From CAZBGQ01 sp964491515 (GTDB taxonomy: Bacteria; Patescibacteriota; Gracilibacteria; UBA1369; UBA12473): 24,638 nucleotides of DNA. Both the position numbers and the translations under genes were made by a program. Every line of letters starts with the position of its first letter. Positions within the stretch are counted from its first letter, which is position 1. Shown here piece after piece: positions 22,589 to 24,638 of this stretch. The stretch is taken from positions 1 through 24,638 of the forward strand of contig CAZBGQ010000024.1 of NCBI GenBank assembly GCA_964491515.1. The letters are read 5' to 3'. The notes under the pieces are model-generated. The model had not been told where the DNA came from, made no database searches, and worked only from the letters and a program-made list of their open reading frames with translations.

Positions 22589-22810
22589 ATGAACATTCAA
22601 TCAAACAATCCATTACACGGCGTAAAGCTAGCAGAAATCTTGGAATGCCTAGTAAAAGAACTGGGTTGGGAAGAGCTAGGGCTTAAGATCAATATCCACT
22701 GTTTCAACAAAAACCCCTCTATCAAATCTAGTCTCAAATTTTTAAGAAGTACCCCTTGGGCGCGAGAAAAAGTAGAGAACTTATATTTGAGACAAAGGCG
22801 CTCAGAGTAA
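22589..22810 (+). CDS. VF530 family (DUF2132) DNA-binding protein
   Basis: The 73-aa protein matches the VF530/DUF2132 family over its whole length: NNPLHGVKLAEILECLVKEL, then GWEELGLKINIHCF, and the hallmark PSIKSSLKFLRSTPWAREKVE near the C-terminus. Members are small helical proteins related to a characterised Vibrio structure and are annotated as DNA-binding, but their role in the cell is unclear. The length is normal for the family. It lies 13 bases after the P-loop-like gene and meets the convergent 112-aa gene after 16 bases, without a clear terminator between them. Confidence 0.92.
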   Translation: MNIQSNNPLHGVKLAEILECLVKELGWEELGLKINIHCFNKNPSIKSSLKFLRSTPWAREKVENLYLRQRRSE

Positions 22811-22826
22811 AACCTACTGAATTAGA

Positions 22827-23165
22827 CTACCTCCCAATCTCAGCTTGTATCGCTTTACCAACGCGCAACCAAACACGCATACCTGCATGCGCAATTCCGA
22901 AACGGTCATCATCGTTCGCCAAAACTTTGTCAGTAACAATCGAATCCAGACTACGCAACATACCATTCACCACATTCCTTCTTGCGTTCACCTCACTAAG
23001 ACCTGGGTACCTTTCAAGTTCCGCTATAACTCCCTCCTCAATGTAAGCTTGGTAAGCTTCTGGGTCAGTACCAAGAACTTCACAAGCCACAGCAACAGGA
23101 AGTCTCTCTTCATCCTTTTTCCATTCTGCATTGACTCTACCCATCTGGCTTATTTTTTCTGACAT
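22827..23165 (-). CDS. Hypothetical protein, 112 aa
   Basis: No family is recognised. ATG 23165 (MSEKISQMGRVNAEWKKDEERL) is chosen over the longer frame to 23267, because the latter runs through a very good promoter. The protein is small, helical and charged: VAVACEVLGTDPEAYQAYIEEGVIAELERYPGL looks like two helices around a conserved-looking PEAY loop, followed by NARRNVVNGMLRSLDSIV and a C-terminal helix AGMRVWLRVGKAIQAE. It may form a small helical bundle. It is a single-gene unit convergent with VF530. Confidence 0.7.
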   Translation of the reverse strand: MSEKISQMGRVNAEWKKDEERLPVAVACEVLGTDPEAYQAYIEEGVIAELERYPGLSEVNARRNVVNGMLRSLDSIVTDKVLANDDDRFGIAHAGMRVWLRVGKAIQAEIGR

Positions 23166-23191
23166 AAAAATTGAGTTAATTCTTATGTTAA

Positions 23192-23219
23192 AGGATAACA
23201 CTTTACACAGAAATGTCAA
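23192..23219 (-). promoter_or_regulatory. Strong promoter of the 112-aa gene
   Basis: Minus strand: perfect -35 TTGACA, 16-bp spacer, TATCCT preceded by TGT (extended -10). The expected leader is about 20 nt, AU-rich, without a Shine-Dalgarno sequence. Confidence 0.7.
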
Positions 23220-23336
23220 TAACCATAGACGTTTAACGTAGAGCAGGCTTGAGTTTTTAATGATCACTTTGACGAGAAAGTTGGTGTAACTTTGTAGCTT
23301 CCTCTAAACTATATCCAAGATTAACCACAAACACAG

Positions 23337-23714
23337 ATGCTTTCCATCATTTTTAAAAACTTATTGATCCACCTAATTCTAGTCCCCTTCTACTTTCTCA
23401 CAGTAAAAGAAATTGCAATGATGCCTGTGGAAAAATTAGACACACTACTCTTATTTGCAGGTTTGATTGTCATTGCACCAGTAACATCAAACTTCATTTA
23501 CTCTTACAAAAACTCCAAACACAAAACTGCTTCCCAATTAGGTCATCTCACCACTTTTTTCTCAATGCTAGTCATTGGTATGCTATTCGTAACTCTCGAT
23601 GTATTACTCATCGAAATGATAGGTAATGTAATTATGTTTAGACTAGTTTTGGCCTTATTTTGGATAGCCGTCGTAACGTTTGATTTTGCCGACTTTTGGA
23701 CCCTGAAAAGATAA
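23337..23714 (+). CDS. Small integral membrane protein, 125 aa
   Basis: Four hydrophobic segments are visible: about 4-22 (IIFKNLLIHLILVPFYFLT), 34-54 (LDTLLLFAGLIVIAPVTSNFI), 69-92 (HLTTFFSMLVIGMLFVTLDVLLI) and 96-118 (GNVIMFRLVLALFWIAVVTFDF). A short basic loop (YSYKNSKHKTAS) between the second and third is probably cytoplasmic. It ends DFADFWTLKR. No transporter or enzyme motif is seen and no family is recognised. It stands alone on the plus strand between two leftward orphan genes; I could not find a convincing promoter for it. Confidence 0.72.
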   Translation: MLSIIFKNLLIHLILVPFYFLTVKEIAMMPVEKLDTLLLFAGLIVIAPVTSNFIYSYKNSKHKTASQLGHLTTFFSMLVIGMLFVTLDVLLIEMIGNVIMFRLVLALFWIAVVTFDFADFWTLKR

Positions 23715-23879
23715 GCGTTACTAAATCAATATGAATGAATCATATACATACGAACCCAAGGATGCTGAGGCATAGAATCAGCTCGGTATCAGTGGGACAA
23801 CATATGAAATGGTAACAAAGGCAAGAAAAGCTGCCTAAGAATTAAGTACAAGAAAAACCAGTTTCTCCCAGAGTAGTAT

Positions 23880-24353
23880 CTAGCTCGGACGGTCAATAAC
23901 AAGGCCGCCCTCCGCAGCAATCATGAACGTACAATTATCACGAATAAAAAGAAGAATACTAAAAACGCCTGTCAGCAACCTTTGTTGATCAACCTCACCC
24001 AAGGAGAGATATCTAGGATGCTCCTGAAGTTTCAATCGAAAAGCCATCGAAAAAGACGTCATGTCAATCACTTCAGTACCATCAAATGCAAATTCCACAG
24101 CAGCCCCCAACAAATCTTTTAAGACTGCACGAATAATACCGGACATATCCGAATCTTGACCAACAGAAGCTACCTCCCCACCAGGCTCCTCCCACCCACT
24201 AAGGGAAGCACCGTGATCAATTGCCGCAAGTAAGCTCTCCTGCGTAGCAAACGTCTGTCCAGTTAGCACGACAGAGGCACCCGCAACTGCAGCCCTCACC
24301 GGAGTATCAAAAGGCCTTTCATAAGCATCAATGACTGGAAGTGAATCTGACAT
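23880..24353 (-). CDS. Hypothetical protein, 157 aa
   Basis: I do not recognise this protein. It starts MSDSLPVIDAYERPFDTPVRAAVAGASVVL. A Gly/Glu/Asp-rich loop (SGWEEPGGEVASVGQDSD) separates two parts. The second part has a helix (IIRAVLKDLLGAA), a hairpin-like pair (VEFAFDGTEVIDM), EHPRYLSLGE, a hydrophobic helix (LLTGVFSILLFI) and a final strand pair (CTFMIAAEGGLVIDR). The HP-plus-hydrophobic-helix-plus-hairpin order faintly recalls the HPLTP module of the MARPNES proteins, but the match is too weak to claim. There is no signal peptide. It is a monocistronic gene with its own promoter. Confidence 0.72.
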   Translation of the reverse strand: MSDSLPVIDAYERPFDTPVRAAVAGASVVLTGQTFATQESLLAAIDHGASLSGWEEPGGEVASVGQDSDMSGIIRAVLKDLLGAAVEFAFDGTEVIDMTSFSMAFRLKLQEHPRYLSLGEVDQQRLLTGVFSILLFIRDNCTFMIAAEGGLVIDRPS

Positions 24354-24380
24354 ATTTGTTTATTAAAAAATATCATGCAA

Positions 24381-24409
24381 ATTAAAACACTAAATATAAG
24401 TTCAGTCAA
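24381..24409 (-). promoter_or_regulatory. Promoter of the 157-aa gene
   Basis: Minus strand: TTGACT, 17-bp spacer, TTTAAT, giving a leader of about 20 nt that is almost all A/T. The remaining 190 bases up to the partial tRNA contain nothing I can identify. Confidence 0.65.
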
Positions 24410-24598
24410 GGGCTAGTTTGACACAAAATTTATCCACTCAATTACATTAGGAGAGGCAAGGAGAGAAAATCCAGACGGTTCAACGCCGGCTCCGACTGAA
24501 ATAAAGGTATTGATGCTAAGAAAAAGGATAAAAATTTTCTTCCAGTGGGTTTTTCAATCCGATAAGTTTATACGTTAAAAACAGAAACTAATTTTTAA

Positions 24599-24638
24599 TG
24601 GAGCCGAGAATGAGATTCGAACTCACGACCCCACCCTT
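24599..24638 (-). tRNA. Partial tRNA (3' part only), probably tRNA-Gly
   Basis: The minus strand shows the T-arm GTGAG-TTCGAAT-CTCAT, the acceptor 3' strand TCTCGGC, discriminator T73 and an encoded CCA. The contig ends before the anticodon triplet itself. U73 and the preceding AAGGGTG, which fits the 3' side of a tRNA-Gly anticodon arm (loop ending AA, then stem), make glycine the best guess, but identity is not proven. The 5' acceptor strand should read GCCGAGA on the missing side. Confidence 0.8.

Noticed and set aside
23731..23883. A 50-codon stretch starting with ATG, interrupted by TAG and TAA, that could be a dead small gene
   Set aside because: Two stops in 50 codons is what random sequence gives, and no family was recognised in the pieces.
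1..24638. CRISPR arrays, insertion sequences, integrase or phage genes
   Set aside because: No regularly spaced repeats, transposase, recombinase or structural phage genes were seen on either strand.
1..24638. UGA recoded as glycine, as in some Gracilibacteria
   Set aside because: Long genes read through without internal UGA, and the TrmB-like gene ends in UGA exactly at the overlap with the next start.

Overview
The window reads as a complete short metagenomic contig, not a slice of a larger one. The first 23 bases are the 3' end of an Illumina TruSeq adapter, and the other end breaks inside a tRNA. I infer a bacterium using the standard code, probably of the Patescibacteria/CPR type (Peregrinibacteria/Gracilibacteria side). 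The grounds are a TrmB-type regulator, a compact run of unrecognisable large genes, a short zinc-ribbon bL33 and almost no Shine-Dalgarno sequences. This placement is an impression, not proven.

Region 1 (24-5110) is a MacAB-type exporter. A truncated HlyD/MacA-like adaptor runs leftwards and is divergent, by only 28 bp, from an ABC ATPase with two MacB-like permeases, closed by a terminator. Region 2 (5107-6241) holds a small hypothetical gene, a possible micro-membrane protein and a GNAT acetyltransferase, all leftward.

Region 3 (6328-16608) is the striking part: eight leftward genes, seven of them unrecognised or only partly recognised. A TrmB-like regulator behind an excellent promoter is translationally coupled to a 612-aa protein. 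Then come a 67-aa protein, two paralogues starting MARPNES that carry one or two copies of an HPLTP-centred module, a vWA/MIDAS protein, a coiled-coil protein ending in a J-domain-like HPD segment, and a 496-aa protein. Tight spacing and overlaps suggest one or two transcripts and one multi-protein system of unknown purpose.

Region 4 (16741-24353) mixes housekeeping genes (Smr protein, bL33, DUF3352-like lipoprotein, tRNA-Trp, VF530 family protein) with isolated leftward genes of unknown function. These have recognisable -35/-10 boxes and AU-rich leaders of about 20-25 nt. An incomplete tRNA (probably Gly) ends the contig.

No stretch longer than 300 bases lacks a gene. The largest gaps are 24354-24598 (a promoter near the gene, otherwise nothing seen), 16560-16740 (promoter plus terminator), 23715-23879 (nothing convincing) and 17650-17793 (two divergent promoters). 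All starts given here were chosen from sequence context. Promoter and terminator calls are by eye.
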